Both the position numbers and the translations under genes were made by a program. A DNA stretch of 64,000 nucleotides from Davidsoniella eucalypti (lineage: Eukaryota > Ascomycota > Sordariomycetes > Microascales > Ceratocystidaceae): NCBI GenBank assembly GCA_004009845.1, contig RMBW01000007.1, forward strand, positions 310,001-374,000. Reading direction: 5' to 3'. Positions 24,441-35,502 of this stretch are shown piece after piece. Position 1 is the first letter of the stretch. Each line of letters starts with the position of its first letter. Under the pieces are notes generated by a model. That model ran no database searches. It was not told where the DNA came from and worked only from the letters and a program-made list of their open reading frames with translations.

Positions 24441-24893
24441 CTATTTGCCTACAGTTTTCATGTGTTTTGCTGCAAACTCTAAAGCTGCCGTGTATCCGAA
24501 AGTCCCCAAGCCGCAAATAACAGCTACCGCCTTATCACTAAGATAACTTCTGTGGCGGAACTCTTCACGCGCATGCACATTGGAGATATGGACCTCAATA
24601 AACGGGATGCCGATGCCCAAAAGTGCATCACGGATGGCCACGCTTGTGTGCGTATAAGCGCCGGCGTTGATGATCACGGCATCGGCGGTGCCACGGGCAG
24701 CATGGATACGGTCGACGATGGCACCTTCATGGTTGGATTGAAAGGCTTCGACCTCTACACCGAGACCCTTTCCGTAGGTCTTTGCAGAGGCCTCAACATC
24801 TGCGAGAGTCTCGGATCCGTATATGTGTGGCTCACGAGTGCCAAGAAGGTTTAGGTTGGGTCCGTTGATAATGAGAACGTTGGAGGCAGGCAT
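24441..24893 (-). CDS. qa-2: Catabolic 3-dehydroquinase (type II)
   Basis: A 150-aa intronless ORF, the standard length for type II dehydroquinases. It has the N-terminal GPNLNLLGTREPHIYG, with the catalytic Arg (20) and Tyr (25) on the flexible lid. This is followed by QSNHEGAIVDRI, INAGAYTHTSVAIRDA and EVHISNVHAREEFRHRS, containing the catalytic His (102) and substrate-binding Asn/Ser/Arg. It converts 3-dehydroquinate to 3-dehydroshikimate in the cytosol as a dodecamer in known members. It is unrelated in fold to the type I dehydroquinase of the biosynthetic AROM protein. It is divergent from qa-x across 2.1 kb and convergent with qa-4. Confidence 0.96.
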   Translation of the reverse strand: MPASNVLIINGPNLNLLGTREPHIYGSETLADVEASAKTYGKGLGVEVEAFQSNHEGAIVDRIHAARGTADAVIINAGAYTHTSVAIRDALLGIGIPFIEVHISNVHAREEFRHRSYLSDKAVAVICGLGTFGYTAALEFAAKHMKTVGK

Positions 24894-25470
24894 AGTGATG
24901 CTGTGGTTGTTCTTAAAGTAAAAAAATAATGTTTCTTTGAGATAAAAATAAGGGTGCTTGTCGGACGTAGATGTTTTTCAGGTGTAAATCATAAAAGAAT
25001 GGTTGGAGCTGTAGAATATCATAAAAGATCATCCAAGAAGCGAGACTTATAATGATCTTATATCTCCTCAACCAAGTACGTATGTAGATTAATTTCTCTT
25101 TATTAGCCCTATAACATGTAGCTCATAATCTGATATTAGCCGCCTGCGCAAATCTCGTGCGTCGTCTGCTTCACATTTTTCCGAAAATATCATGTCTGTG
25201 ATACACAACTGAACTTAATACATGCTTAGGATAGGTTCTACCATGAAAGAGCTGACGATCAGAAGATCAGGCAAACCCATTTTCTCAAACAATGCGGTGC
25301 GTTCGTTCTACTTGTTTTCCCCCCCCAATGCTACAGTCACAGCAGAAAGTAGAGCAACATAGAGAGAAATGGAAGAATCAAATTATGCTACGGTAAATGT
25401 AACAGCCAAAGCTTGGGTCTTGTTGTAACAACGGGAAAAAGCAGCATCCAGGAAGTGAAATTATTTACAA

Positions 25471-25486
25471 GGATAAGTCCTCTTCC
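25471..25486 (+). promoter_or_regulatory. Candidate Qa-1F activator binding site
   Basis: GGATAAGTCCTCTTCC matches 13 of 16 positions of GGRTAARYRYTTATCC and lies about 580 bp upstream of the dehydroquinase ATG in the shared divergent region. It was found by eye, and a match this good is expected by chance roughly once in 15-20 kb of random sequence. Confidence 0.35.
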
Positions 25487-25800
25487 CCGGATCCATTAAC
25501 TCGGGCGTTATGGGCTAATACAATCACAACCAGAGCAAATTGCAGCTAGAAACAAGCGCGGTGTACGCTGAGACGAAGAACAAAAATGGCGACATTGAGC
25601 TTTCTTGGGACTAAACAATGATTTGATGGACGTTTCCAATTCTAAATAACAAGATAAAAATCACATTATGTTTGTTATTTTCAGTATAGTAATATAGCGT
25701 TGTCAGTTATGGTAGCCTTGACATCGCACAGCAAGACCAACTATTGCTATTCGTGTCTTGGGTTTCTTCCTACCATATCCGCGCGCGTTGTCGAAAGGCT

Positions 25801-25862
25801 CATAGCATAGCTTGTAGTAGCTTTTGCATGGCTTGTGCTAGCTTTGCATAGCTTATAAAGCT
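25801..25862. repeat. Degenerate tandem repeat of about 20 bp, three units
   Basis: Three imperfect units built around the core gcatrgctt(g/a)t. Position is within the qa-2/qa-x intergenic region. No function is apparent. Confidence 0.55.
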
Positions 25863-26906
25863 TCTCATACGCTTCATCAAGAGTCCATCCGAGCATTGCA
25901 ACTTCTCATGAAGCAAGCAAGGCTACCTTAAACGATCACACCGTCTCCGAACGAATGATCCCAGCGCCGAGGAACGGCGAACTGCGTGTATACGATTGCC
26001 TCAAAATTTAGAATGAAAGAAAAAATAGGGAGGTTTGATGTTCCTGTCCCTGTTACTACATTAAGCGTCAAATGGCCGAGTTTTGATCTCCCAGTGACCA
26101 CGTTTTCTTTCCCTACATTTAGGTTTGCTTTGCTTTCTCGATGCGAAGCATGTGCGATGAGGATTAGGAGCCATAAAAAAAAGAGGATATGATACGCGAG
26201 ATAATCATACATGGTGTCTAGTGCATAATAGATATCATGTAGCTACTTATGTACATGCAGTTAAAGGATGTGTTATGAGGCAATTACTAGGGCGGACTAG
26301 GTTTGAGTTGACTCGAGCCAGATAAGAACAAAAAAAGAAAGAACTCAAAACAGATATGCTAGTTGCTCTAAATTGAGATAACTCACTCACTTGGCCTTAT
26401 TGCGGAGCAAATGTCGAAAGAATTACGAGGGGCGCCCTACTTAACAACGGAAACTGGAAACTGCTTTATCGCGGAAATGTTGCACTTGCCGCAGCTCGGT
26501 TTCCTACGGAAGGATTCACTCATCTAGGCAGGAACGCTACGAGTATGGGGTTTATCGAGTATCGAAGTATGAATATACTTGGTAATTGCTAAAAATGTGA
26601 AAACTAACCTTGCGCGTTGGTTTTTTTGTCGCAAATTATATTGTCTCTTATTATCTTGACTGCTTTTTTTTTTGAACGTACATATCAAGCCGCAATCGTC
26701 ATCTTTAGATCTCGAGAATATCTTGCTTTTCTTCACACTCATCACTTCGTTTTTTCACTTCTCATTGTTATCTACTTTATACTCTTCACCTTTAATATAT
26801 ATCACTTACTCAATCAGCCGCGCTCTGGAGTGCCGCTTATCATCAACAAATTGCCCTTTTGCACATCATCCTCCAAGGTCACTAACGACAGCCTCATTCT
26901 GTCGGC

Positions 26907-26924
26907 TTTTTTTTTTTTTTTTTT
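26907..26924 (+). repeat. Homopolymer run of 18 T in the qa-x leader
   Basis: A T run about 90 bp upstream of the qa-x ATG within a pyrimidine-rich tract. Poly(dA:dT) tracts of this kind commonly keep fungal promoters nucleosome-poor. Confidence 0.85.
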
Positions 26925-27015
26925 GGTTTTGCACGCGAAGTCAATCTTTTGTTCTATACTATATCTTTTGTCTTCTTATTTTTTTTCCCGCCTTTTTCTT
27001 CAACTTTTCTTCACA

Positions 27016-28197
27016 ATGCCCGCTATGATTTCTTCATTTACCATCTCGGACGAGGAGCTCTTCGAGATTTACCAGTTTGCTGTGCAACTGGGTAAAGATG
27101 CCGGTGCAAAGTTAATGGCCTGCGCAACCGCGCGATTTACCGGCGGCGGAAAGAAGCCCGGCCAGGAAATCAAGGAAAAAGAAAACTCCGTAGACATTGT
27201 CACCAAGTCTGACAACGAAATGGAAGAGTTTATTCGCCAGGCCATCATTGCCAAATATCCGAATCACAAGTAAGTCTTTCGCCATGATATAGTACAAATC
27301 CGATATCACAACAGACAAAACCCGGACCTTGCTAACATTAAACTACAGATTTTTCGGCGAGGAATCTTATTCCGCCGGTGCTTCACGTGACTATCTCATC
27401 GACGATGAGCCGACCTGGATTATTGATCCCATTGACGGCACCGTCAACTTCACGCACGCATTTCCCATGTTCTGCGTGTCCATCGGCTTCGCCATCCACG
27501 GAAAGCCCGTGATCGGCGTCATCAACGCGCCGATGATGAACCAGCTTTTCTCTTCGTGCGCCGGCCACGGTTCCTGGCTCAACGAGACCCAACAGCTACC
27601 GTTGATCCGTAGTCCCGCTCCTATGCCCATGCCCGAAAAGGCCCCTAAAGGCTGCGTGTTTGCGTGCGAATGGGGCAAGGACAGAAACCGTGGTCCGGAA
27701 GGCAACCTGCTCAAGAAGGTCAACAGCTTCGTCAACATGGCAGCCGAGCTTGATAGCGCCGGTGGTAAGGGGGGCATGGTTCACGGCGTCCGTAGTCTGG
27801 GCTCCGCGGCGCTTGATATGGCATATACAGCTATGGGCGCATTCGATATCTGGTGGGAAGGTGGTTGCTGGGAATGGTAAGTTTCAATGTTCTTCTCCTA
27901 TAGATTGTATATGCTACATAGCAGACCGCTAACATTTTATCTCAATCTAGGGATGTTGCTGCTGGCTGGGCCATTCTTCAAGAAGCTGGTGGTCTCATCA
28001 CTACCGCTAACCCTCCACCAGAAAATGAGATAGACACCACTGAAATCACTGAGACGAAGCTTGGAAGTCGACTATATCTTGCTATCCGACCAGCTGGTCC
28101 ATCAGAGACTGAATCCGGCCGTCAAGGTCAGGAACGAGTTGTTCGCGAAGTATGGAAGCGTGTTTCGGTTTTGGATTACACTCGCCCCGGTCTTTAG
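27016..28197 (+). CDS. qa-x: Inositol-monophosphatase-family protein of the quinate cluster
   Basis: Three exons, 27016-27269, 27349-27876 and 27951-28197, give 342 aa. Introns are 27270-27348 (GTAAGT..TACAG) and 27877-27950 (GTAAGT..TCTAG). Family motifs are the metal-binding GEESY (after intron 1), WIIDPIDGTVNF and WWEGGCWEWDVAAGWAILQEAGG, the last one spanning intron 2. The N-terminal NSVDIVTKSDNEMEEFI is also typical. Known members hydrolyse inositol monophosphate with Mg2+. The qa-x protein is quinate-inducible in Neurospora, but its physiological substrate is not established to my knowledge. It is divergent from the dehydroquinase gene. An in-frame open stretch upstream is pyrimidine-rich leader, so the ATG at 27016 is preferred. 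Confidence 0.9.
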
Positions 28198-28383
28198 GGT
28201 TAGGGCACGATGTATATACGATATGACATTATGATACAACAGAATTGCCTGTTTCGGGCATTTCATTTTTTTTGCCGCCCCTTTCCTTTTTTCTTTTAGC
28301 TTTATATTTATACCTAGAATATATTTGACGCTGATATGTGTACTTATACATTATACGTTATAGACGTGTTTATGTGTTTCTGC

Positions 28384-30835
28384 CTACAAAGACCCAAACT
28401 CTCCTCGCATATCAGTGAAGTTGGAGCCTGGAGCAAATCCCAAATTTGCCATGAACTGGGCGTCAGAATCGATGCCGTCCGTACAGTCAATGGATGCTAG
28501 CTCATCCAAGATTGCATCATGGTCAATAACGGCATCTGCAGAGGGCTGGTCATTGTTGTCATTATTGTTTGGGAATATGCTCAGATACTGAGGTACCTGG
28601 CCAACGGCTGATACAGTATTAGAAAACCCTGCGATACTTTGTTGTAATGATGTTGTCGTTGTTGTCGCCGTTGAAACTGTACTAGGCGTAAACGAAGAGG
28701 TACGGCCTCGTGTAGCGCTGCCAAGTGAGGAGCGGTGACAGCCGTGAGTGGGGATAAAAGAAGGCACAGAGGACGGGTGGATGTTGTACAGGTCAGTAAG
28801 GTTCTGATGTTGTTGAAGTTGCTGGTGTTGTTGTTGGTGTTGTTGGTGTTGTTGTTGTTGTTGCTGGAGAATCTGGTTCTGTCTAAGTGTAGTATCGGGG
28901 TTTATGCTTTCGCGAGAAGCCCGGGAGGCTGAGGACTCCGTCGTTGTACTACCGCCGGGGCTTTTAGTGTCTGGATATGATTGCCAGGGCTTCTTGAGTT
29001 TTGCTAGCAGTGCGTCCCAATGCTCCTTGTCTTCGTTTGTGAGGCCAGAGGCACGCCGACCGGCCATGCTCATGTAAGATATCAGGATTGGAGCGCTTCC
29101 AGAACCGAGTCGCTGCCAGGCGTTCTCTACAGCCTCCATAAGGGTCCAAAGTAACGAAAGGCGCGACTCAGGCATTAGAGCTAACGTTATTCCTAGAAAG
29201 GACACCTGAAGTAAAAGGGCGGTAGGTAAAAAGGGGATGGATGACCCTAAGATTGAGTTGCAGAAGGAGAATCTAGAATCAAGCGCGGTGACAAGACCGA
29301 CGGCTTGTGACTGATATACTGGAGATGCCAGATTGAGTGAGCGTGGCTGAGATTGCGTCCGACTCAGTATTTGGAAGAAGCGGCATAATTGGTTGAATGA
29401 ACTGAGCGATTGAATGGATAGTAGTTCGTCTTCGTCAACGGCTGATTCTGGTGAAGATGAGAAACCAGCAAGTGGCCGCCAGGCATCCCATTCTTCAGGG
29501 CCATCTTCAGGCAATGGATACATATTCTCCAATGTTTCCGACATCATATGTGTTGGCTGGCCAAGCCGCAAGGATACTAGAGTATCCAGAATGAAGCAAG
29601 ACATTGTTGTTTTGGCTTTGCGCAAGATGCTACCGGAAGACAGTGTTGGCCTTGAGTAAGGCTTGTCTACGCTGTGCAAGGAAAGCACTATACGTACCGC
29701 CATACCAACAAGAATTGAGGCAGTAGCGGCCTTGTCACGGCCAAAGCTAACGAGTGACAAAAGAAGACAGGAGTTGGCAAGCCGCAGTGCCTTTTCTTCG
29801 TCATCGGTATCAGAACCAGGGCTGCTAGGCACATCCTGGTCGTCAGCATCCAAGTTCAGCTCGCCGAGCGGTGGGAGGAGACTTCGAGCCGTTGCATATA
29901 TTTCGCCAGCTTTCTTTGATCCTTGACTTGACGGGTCCTGGAAGGCCGCAATGGCAAGAGCTGACCAGACTTCTACGTCGCAGACGTCTGTCTGTTTTCC
30001 AGTGAATGCCGTGGCAATTGCAGTAATGCGTGTACGGTCGACTATAGGAAGCCAGCAATGGGTGTACGCAAAGAAGATGTCAAGCAGCCTAGCCGTATCT
30101 GGAGGCAAGTAGTATGTTTGTCGTTGTGACGCTGCTGACTGCTGTGACTCCGCTGCCGGGTTGGCATTGTATGATTTCGATTGGTCGGTTCCGGCGGTGT
30201 TCCCGGCTACGGCTGGCGTGAAGTTCTTGCTACGTGACGTTGCGATGGCGTCCTGCCCGGACTCGGACTCGTCGTCTTCGGGAACCGGGGCAAATACTTC
30301 TTTGCCGGACAGCATACGGTCTATCTCTCGATGTGTCCGTGACTTTCGCCAACGGCGGTGAAGCTTGTTACCGGCTTCATATTCGCGGCCTTGAGCCATC
30401 AATGTCTGACAGCCGACTTCTTGCGAGAGTAGTTCGTTGAGGGCCATTTCTGATCCCGGGAAGCGGTCGAACACCCAGACCAGGGCCGATTCCAGGGTCC
30501 GGATGAGGCCGGTCTGGACTCCGCGCTTTTTTGGCGCGACGTTATAGGTACATTGGCGGTTGAGGAACAAGCAAGAGAAGCATTTCGGTTGGACACCGTC
30601 ACATTTTTCTCGGGCACTATCCGAGACGATTAGCATGACAGCCATGATGACAGAGAAAGAGCGACAGCCTGGCTTACCTTCGGCATTGGTCACAGGCTCT
30701 AGAAACGCGTTGGCGTTTCACGGGCGCTGCTGACGGCGCGGATGATGACTGAGCCGTCGTAGCACCGGGGGTCGACTCGGAAGCAGCTAGACCATCTGCT
30801 GTGTCCTGTGTTTTACGCTTGGGGGCCATTCTCAT
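28384..30835 (-). CDS. qa-1F: Quinate pathway transcriptional activator, Zn(II)2Cys6
   Basis: Two exons, 30835-30678 and 30616-28384, give 796 aa (794 from the second ATG at 30829). The intron 30617-30677 (GTAAGC..GATAG) interrupts the zinc cluster, and splicing restores ACDQCRSAREKCDG. Cysteines lie at about 48, 51, 58, 65, 68 and 75 (C-X2-C-X6-C-X6-C-X2-C-X6-C). A basic nuclear-localisation-type segment (VKRQRVSR) precedes them. The middle carries a fungal transcription-factor domain (PPDTARLLDIFFAYTHCWLPIVDR). A Gln/His-rich stretch lies at about 634-660, and the C-terminus is acidic, as expected for an activation region. It binds 16-bp dyads upstream of the qa genes and is antagonised by the qa-1S protein. 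It is divergent from the repressor gene, 1.7 kb apart. Confidence 0.93.
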
Positions 30836-32514
30836 GGCAGGCCAGAGCAATGTGAAGCAAACGATGGTGAAAGGGCAGGGGGAGGAAATAAAGGTGGAAG
30901 AGTGCCTGGGGCTGTTCTGGAGTGCCCTGAAGAGCAGTGTCTCCCGGTCCCAGACGGTGTGATGAGAGATGCGAACGAACGAGAAGGGGGTTATTAGAAA
31001 TACAGGTGCATTGCCGTGGTCTATGGCTTCGAAGAATATGCAGCTCTAGTAGGGTAAGCAGTTAGAGAAGCAAGCATCAGATGTAAGTGAGAAAGAGAGT
31101 GAGTAGATGAGTGAGTGAATAACTGAGTCCAAAGCAAATAAGCGGCTCCTCGGTGTAGCGTGATGTGCGAGCAGTACCAGCAGTAGGAGTAAGTAGGCGG
31201 ATAAGTGAAAGCAGCCAGTCGTATTGTGGGTGTATTGCTACGCTGTCAAGCGAGTAGACAGTTGAAAGCAGGATTCCTGGTATAACAGCAACAACTTGTC
31301 TGTCCGGAAAGTCAAGGCCCGCTGCGGCTAGAGAGCCGAGAAACTCCGTGGGGAATAGGAGACTAGGTAGAAAGGCAGGATGAGATGTCGGGGCAGTTCC
31401 GCGCTTGGTGCTGTATCGAGAGAAGACGATTGAATGGGGGTTTTCACGGCGAATTCACAAGACCAGGCGATGTGGCATAAACAAAACATCCGAAAACTAG
31501 AAATCGAAAGCCGATCTACTAGACTCCTCGAGCGTCCCCAAACAAAGCAAAGCAGAGCAGAATCCGGGGTAGCGCCAAACAATACAGGCGCTATAGCCTA
31601 GTGTCTTGCTGATTATCAGACTAACAAGAAACAAAATCCAACACAGTCATGTTCCGATCAGCCAGCGCTGAATCAGTGGTTCGGCATGTCAAATCTTCGG
31701 TCAGCGGCTCGTGATGTGATGTTGGAGCTGCATCGATGTTGGCCTAGCCAGATTTGGCAGGGCTGATAGCAAGATACTTAGGGTTTGTGCGGCCTTTGCA
31801 CCAAAAACGCAAGTACTGCCCTATCACCCGTTTAAACGACGGAAGAATGCTGACCCGGTGACCGCGTGAATATTTTTCACGATTTCCATATCGAGCCGCC
31901 GACCAGGGTTCGTTAGTAAGCTATTTTGCATGTTTGGCTAGTGCTGCTACATCAGGGCCTTTTAGGCTACCAAGCGCCTGTAAAGCACTCACAGGACCCT
32001 GGGCCACGGCCATTGATAAAGAAAAGAAAAACTCACGGCTGTTGTCGCTTCCCGATGCTGTATCCGTCAAGCCAAACTACCGAAAGCAAAAGGAAGGGAA
32101 GGCGACCTAGGCCGTCTTGTGGTCTTCTGATAGCCCATATTGCTGTATTCTCGCCCTTCCACCCGGATTCATTATGCTCGAACATAGCCATCGCATAGTC
32201 GTTGTCTTTCTGGTTACCAAGTCATGCTTACCAACATCCTAATATCCTAATATCCTAATATCTGATTTGACCGTTGTCCACAGGCCGTTCGTTCTGCAGC
32301 AGAGCAACTGGCGTACCACCACATCATTGCCCACGCACGACTCCAACTGTCTGCAGCTGTGCTTGTTCTCCGAGTTCTTTGCAGCTGCTTCTGCTTCTTC
32401 ATCCGGCCTGCCTTGTCCTTGCTCCATGGCTCCTTGCGTCCCTCCCGAGCACGCCGCCACCTATCTTCTTTTCCTGCGTGCCCTATCGCGTCGGCCGCTA
32501 GCAGTATCTGTGCA
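30836..32514. other. Divergent promoter region between activator and repressor genes
   Basis: A 1.7-kb region with no credible gene. It contains GAGT-rich simple sequence (31085-31130), a candidate Qa-1F site at 31052 and a GGATAAGTGA half-site near 31199. An 8-bp unit atcctaat is repeated three times at 32236-32261, before the repressor's pyrimidine-rich leader. Confidence 0.5.
31052..31067 (+). promoter_or_regulatory. Weak candidate Qa-1F site upstream of its own gene
   Basis: GGGTAAGCAGTTAGAG matches 12 of 16 positions of the activator consensus; the left half is nearly perfect and the right half is poor. It is about 220 bp upstream of the activator ATG, where an autoregulatory site would be expected. 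Weak on its own. Confidence 0.22.
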
Positions 32515-35502
32515 ATGACGATGGCCTCGGCCGGCGTAAAGCGCCCACACACCACCACGGACTTCGATGGCCGTGACGATTTGCCGGCCTTGTCAGATAC
32601 CAATGGCCGCGTTGCTGGCCACGAGAACAGCCGCTACAAGACTGCCCGTCTAGAGGCCGCCGGCGATGCCTTTTCTGGCTCTGTTTTTGCGCGCCAGCAC
32701 GCCGCTGCCGAAAGCTCTAGAGCATATACGCACTCTCTTCCAGGCGCTTCTCAGCCGCCCTCGTTGATATCCCAGCACCAACCCTCCCGCATCAGCGGCC
32801 CGTCTACCCCCAATGGGCTGTACAGTCAGTCCCGTGACCCTACCCCGGCGCCCAATAGCTCCAGCGCCGGTGCTGCCAACAGCAGTAACGGAACCGGAGG
32901 CGTGATCCCGCTCTCGTTTCCCGCTCCGCAACGTGCCTCCGGTGCCGACAGACGGGAGCCAGCTTTTGCTGCCAGTGCGTCTATTGTGCTTGTCGGCGTT
33001 CGTGGAGCTGGCAAGTCAACGCTGGCCATCATCGCCTCTACTGCCATGAAGCGCCGGGTCATCGACTGTGAGAAGACCTTCTTCCAGGCCTTGCGTCTCT
33101 CCAGCGCTGCCTATAAGGCCGCCCACGGTACTGCCGAGTGCCATCGGGTACAGGCTGCTATCCTGCGAGATGTCCTGCGCGAGAACTCGCAACGCTGCAT
33201 CATCGTGTGCTCGTGGGTTGACCGTGCCGTTCTTGGGCTTCTCAGGGACTTTGCCTGGACAAATCCCGTCATCCAGATTCTGCGGGATCCGCGCGCTATC
33301 CAGGAGCACCTCAAGATCGAGACGCCTGCTAAGACCCAGAGCATCGTGAGTGCTAGTACAGCCATCTTCCGCGCCTGCAGTAATCTGGAGTTCTTCAATA
33401 TCTCTGAGCGAATACGAGATGTTGCGTCGCAGAGCCTGGCCCAGCTTCACGATGTCGACGGCTCAGTTGGCGAGCGTCGTCCTGCGCCGTATCTAGCTTT
33501 GAAGCGTGCAGAGCGTCATTTCCTCAAGTTCCTATCGCTAGTCATGCCCAATGGCTCGATTCCTTTCATCGAATCAGCCTTTCCACTTGCTTCCATCCCC
33601 ACAGAAGACCGACGCTTCACATATGCTACTTGTGTTCGCTTATCTACGCTCTTGCGCAACGACCAAACCATCGACATTGAAGAGCTGGAAACGGGCGCTG
33701 ATGCTATCGAGATCGTTATCGACGACATCGATGTTCTATATGGTGGCTCGCGGTCACGATTGCCGCCTGTCGGTGCTGTCCTAGATTCTGAGCGAGCTGC
33801 ACGCATCACCAAAGTTCTTGGTACTATCCGCCGAGACACGGTCATTCCTATCATCTACCATGTCCTACTGCCTACCCCGACTAATGCCGGTGATACAGTC
33901 GCCTTCCATGCACTGTATCTTGAGTATCTGATGCATGGCCTCAGACTTGCTTGTGAATACATCACTATCGACCTCCGTCTGTCTGCCTACGAGATCGACC
34001 ACATCACCAAGCTACGCCAAAACTCGAAACTGATCGGCCATTTCGCTTGCCCGCCTTCAGCTCCGCCATCGCAGGCAACGACTTGGCTTGATCCCATGTG
34101 GATGTCCCATTACCATCGGGCCCGGCTACAAGGCTGTGATCTTGTGCGTTTCATCAAGCCTGTGGCCACTATCAAGGACAACTTCGATATCAACCAGCTC
34201 AAGTCAAAGATCGACGCTCTCGACTCGGAACCCAAGGTTCCGCTGATTGCCTTCAACTCTGGGAACCGAGGCCGCCATTCGGCTGTCATGAACCACGTCC
34301 TGACCAGTGTTGGGACAGAGCCAACTGGAGGCTTTTTCCCGGATACACCACATCCCCCAAGTCCGCGCATCACTGCTCAGCAAGCCACTCAGGCGCTCTA
34401 TGCTTCGTTCCTGTTCGATCCCATGAAGCTCTACGTATTTGGCGCAAATGTCGACTACTCTCTATCGCCTGCTATTCACAACAGCGCACTAGTGGCTCTC
34501 GGCATCCCACACCACTATCGCCCCCAGTCTACGCAGAACCTGCGTGGCCTCAAAGAACTCATCGATGATCCGTATTTTGCCGGAGCTTCTGTCGGGCTTC
34601 CATTCAAGGTCGAAATAATCGCCTTGACGCATTCCTTAAGCAAGCATGCCCGTGCGATTGGTGCTGTTAATACCCTGATACCTGTTCGTCGGCTGAATCC
34701 CGACGGTTCAATCCCTGAAGACGAGACACTATTCAACTGCAGAAACCGAGCTGGCCCAGTCCGGGCCTTATACGGCGATAATACCGACTGGGTTGGCATC
34801 CGCGCCTGTCTACGCCGAGGCCTGTCGCCTGCAAATGCCGTACGGCCAACAAGCTGCGGTCTCGTTGTTGGCGCTGGCGGCATGGCTCGTGCTGCTGTTT
34901 ATGCGATGCTTCAGCTCGGTGTCAACAATGTCGTTATCTATAACCGTACATATGACAATGCACTCAAGCTGGCCGCTCACTTCACACAGCTGCTTCAACG
35001 CCGCGATCTGCCCCTTCTGAGCTCAGCTTCTACAGCTGCCAGTTCAAGCGCTGACGCAGATGGACCAGAGATACAGACCCGGTTCCATGTGATCAAGAAC
35101 CTTTCCGACCCATGGCCAACTGGCTTTCGCCGACCAACTATGATCGTCGTATGTATCCCCATCCACAGCATAGGAGATGTCCCGGCCCCCGATTTCCGCG
35201 CTCCGAGTTCGTGGCTAGAGAGTCCGACTGGCGGCGTCATGGTCGATCTTGGATATAAGACACTCAACACGCCGGTTCTCAACCAGGCGCGGGCACTCGA
35301 ACATAAAGGCTGGGTAGCCATGGACGGTCTCGATCTCTTGCCCGAGCAGGGCTTCGCACAGTTTGAGCTTTTCACCGGTCGACGAGCACCACGAAGGTTG
35401 ATGAGGCGCTTCTGTCTACAAGCATATACGGATGAACAGGGCAAATCAAATCTGGCACAGTTGCAGCCCCGACTACATAACATCACAGAGCAAGAGCCAT
35501 GA
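32515..35502 (+). CDS. qa-1S: Quinate pathway repressor (AROM-derived)
   Basis: An intronless ORF of 995 aa from the ATG at 32515 (MTMASAGVKRPH). The frame is open upstream to 32359 but without an ATG. Three regions echo the C-terminal half of the AROM protein. First is a shikimate-kinase-like region with an intact P-loop, LVGVRGAGKSTL (about 157-168). Second is a type I dehydroquinase-like region (about 330-620, including PLIAFNSGNRGRHS). Third is a shikimate-dehydrogenase-like region (about 637-960) with DYSLSPAIHN, AVNTLIP, GDNTDWVGI and GAGGMARAAVYAML. In the dehydroquinase-like part the segment DLVRFIK (about 542-548) aligns with the region that carries the Schiff-base Lys, here apparently Arg, which fits loss of catalysis. 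Known orthologues bind the activator and are released by quinate or shikimate. The N-terminal 150 residues are Ser/Pro-rich and probably disordered. Confidence 0.93.
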   Translation: MTMASAGVKRPHTTTDFDGRDDLPALSDTNGRVAGHENSRYKTARLEAAGDAFSGSVFARQHAAAESSRAYTHSLPGASQPPSLISQHQPSRISGPSTPNGLYSQSRDPTPAPNSSSAGAANSSNGTGGVIPLSFPAPQRASGADRREPAFAASASIVLVGVRGAGKSTLAIIASTAMKRRVIDCEKTFFQALRLSSAAYKAAHGTAECHRVQAAILRDVLRENSQRCIIVCSWVDRAVLGLLRDFAWTNPVIQILRDPRAIQEHLKIETPAKTQSIVSASTAIFRACSNLEFFNISERIRDVASQSLAQLHDVDGSVGERRPAPYLALKRAERHFLKFLSLVMPNGSIPFIESAFPLASIPTEDRRFTYATCVRLSTLLRNDQTIDIEELETGADAIEIVIDDIDVLYGGSRSRLPPVGAVLDSERAARITKVLGTIRRDTVIPIIYHVLLPTPTNAGDTVAFHALYLEYLMHGLRLACEYITIDLRLSAYEIDHITKLRQNSKLIGHFACPPSAPPSQATTWLDPMWMSHYHRARLQGCDLVRFIKPVATIKDNFDINQLKSKIDALDSEPKVPLIAFNSGNRGRHSAVMNHVLTSVGTEPTGGFFPDTPHPPSPRITAQQATQALYASFLFDPMKLYVFGANVDYSLSPAIHNSALVALGIPHHYRPQSTQNLRGLKELIDDPYFAGASVGLPFKVEIIALTHSLSKHARAIGAVNTLIPVRRLNPDGSIPEDETLFNCRNRAGPVRALYGDNTDWVGIRACLRRGLSPANAVRPTSCGLVVGAGGMARAAVYAMLQLGVNNVVIYNRTYDNALKLAAHFTQLLQRRDLPLLSSASTAASSSADADGPEIQTRFHVIKNLSDPWPTGFRRPTMIVVCIPIHSIGDVPAPDFRAPSSWLESPTGGVMVDLGYKTLNTPVLNQARALEHKGWVAMDGLDLLPEQGFAQFELFTGRRAPRRLMRRFCLQAYTDEQGKSNLAQLQPRLHNITEQEP

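Larger units (their letters stand above)
24894..27015. other. Divergent promoter region between qa-2 and qa-x
   Basis: A 2.1-kb region with no credible gene. It holds a candidate Qa-1F site (25471), a degenerate 20-bp tandem repeat (25801-25862) and an 18-base T run (26907-26924) in the pyrimidine-rich leader of qa-x. Confidence 0.5.

Noticed and set aside
26617..27015. In-frame open stretch upstream of qa-x
   Set aside because: Pyrimidine-rich and encodes Phe/Leu/Ser low-complexity sequence; it is leader. The family N-terminus starts at 27016.
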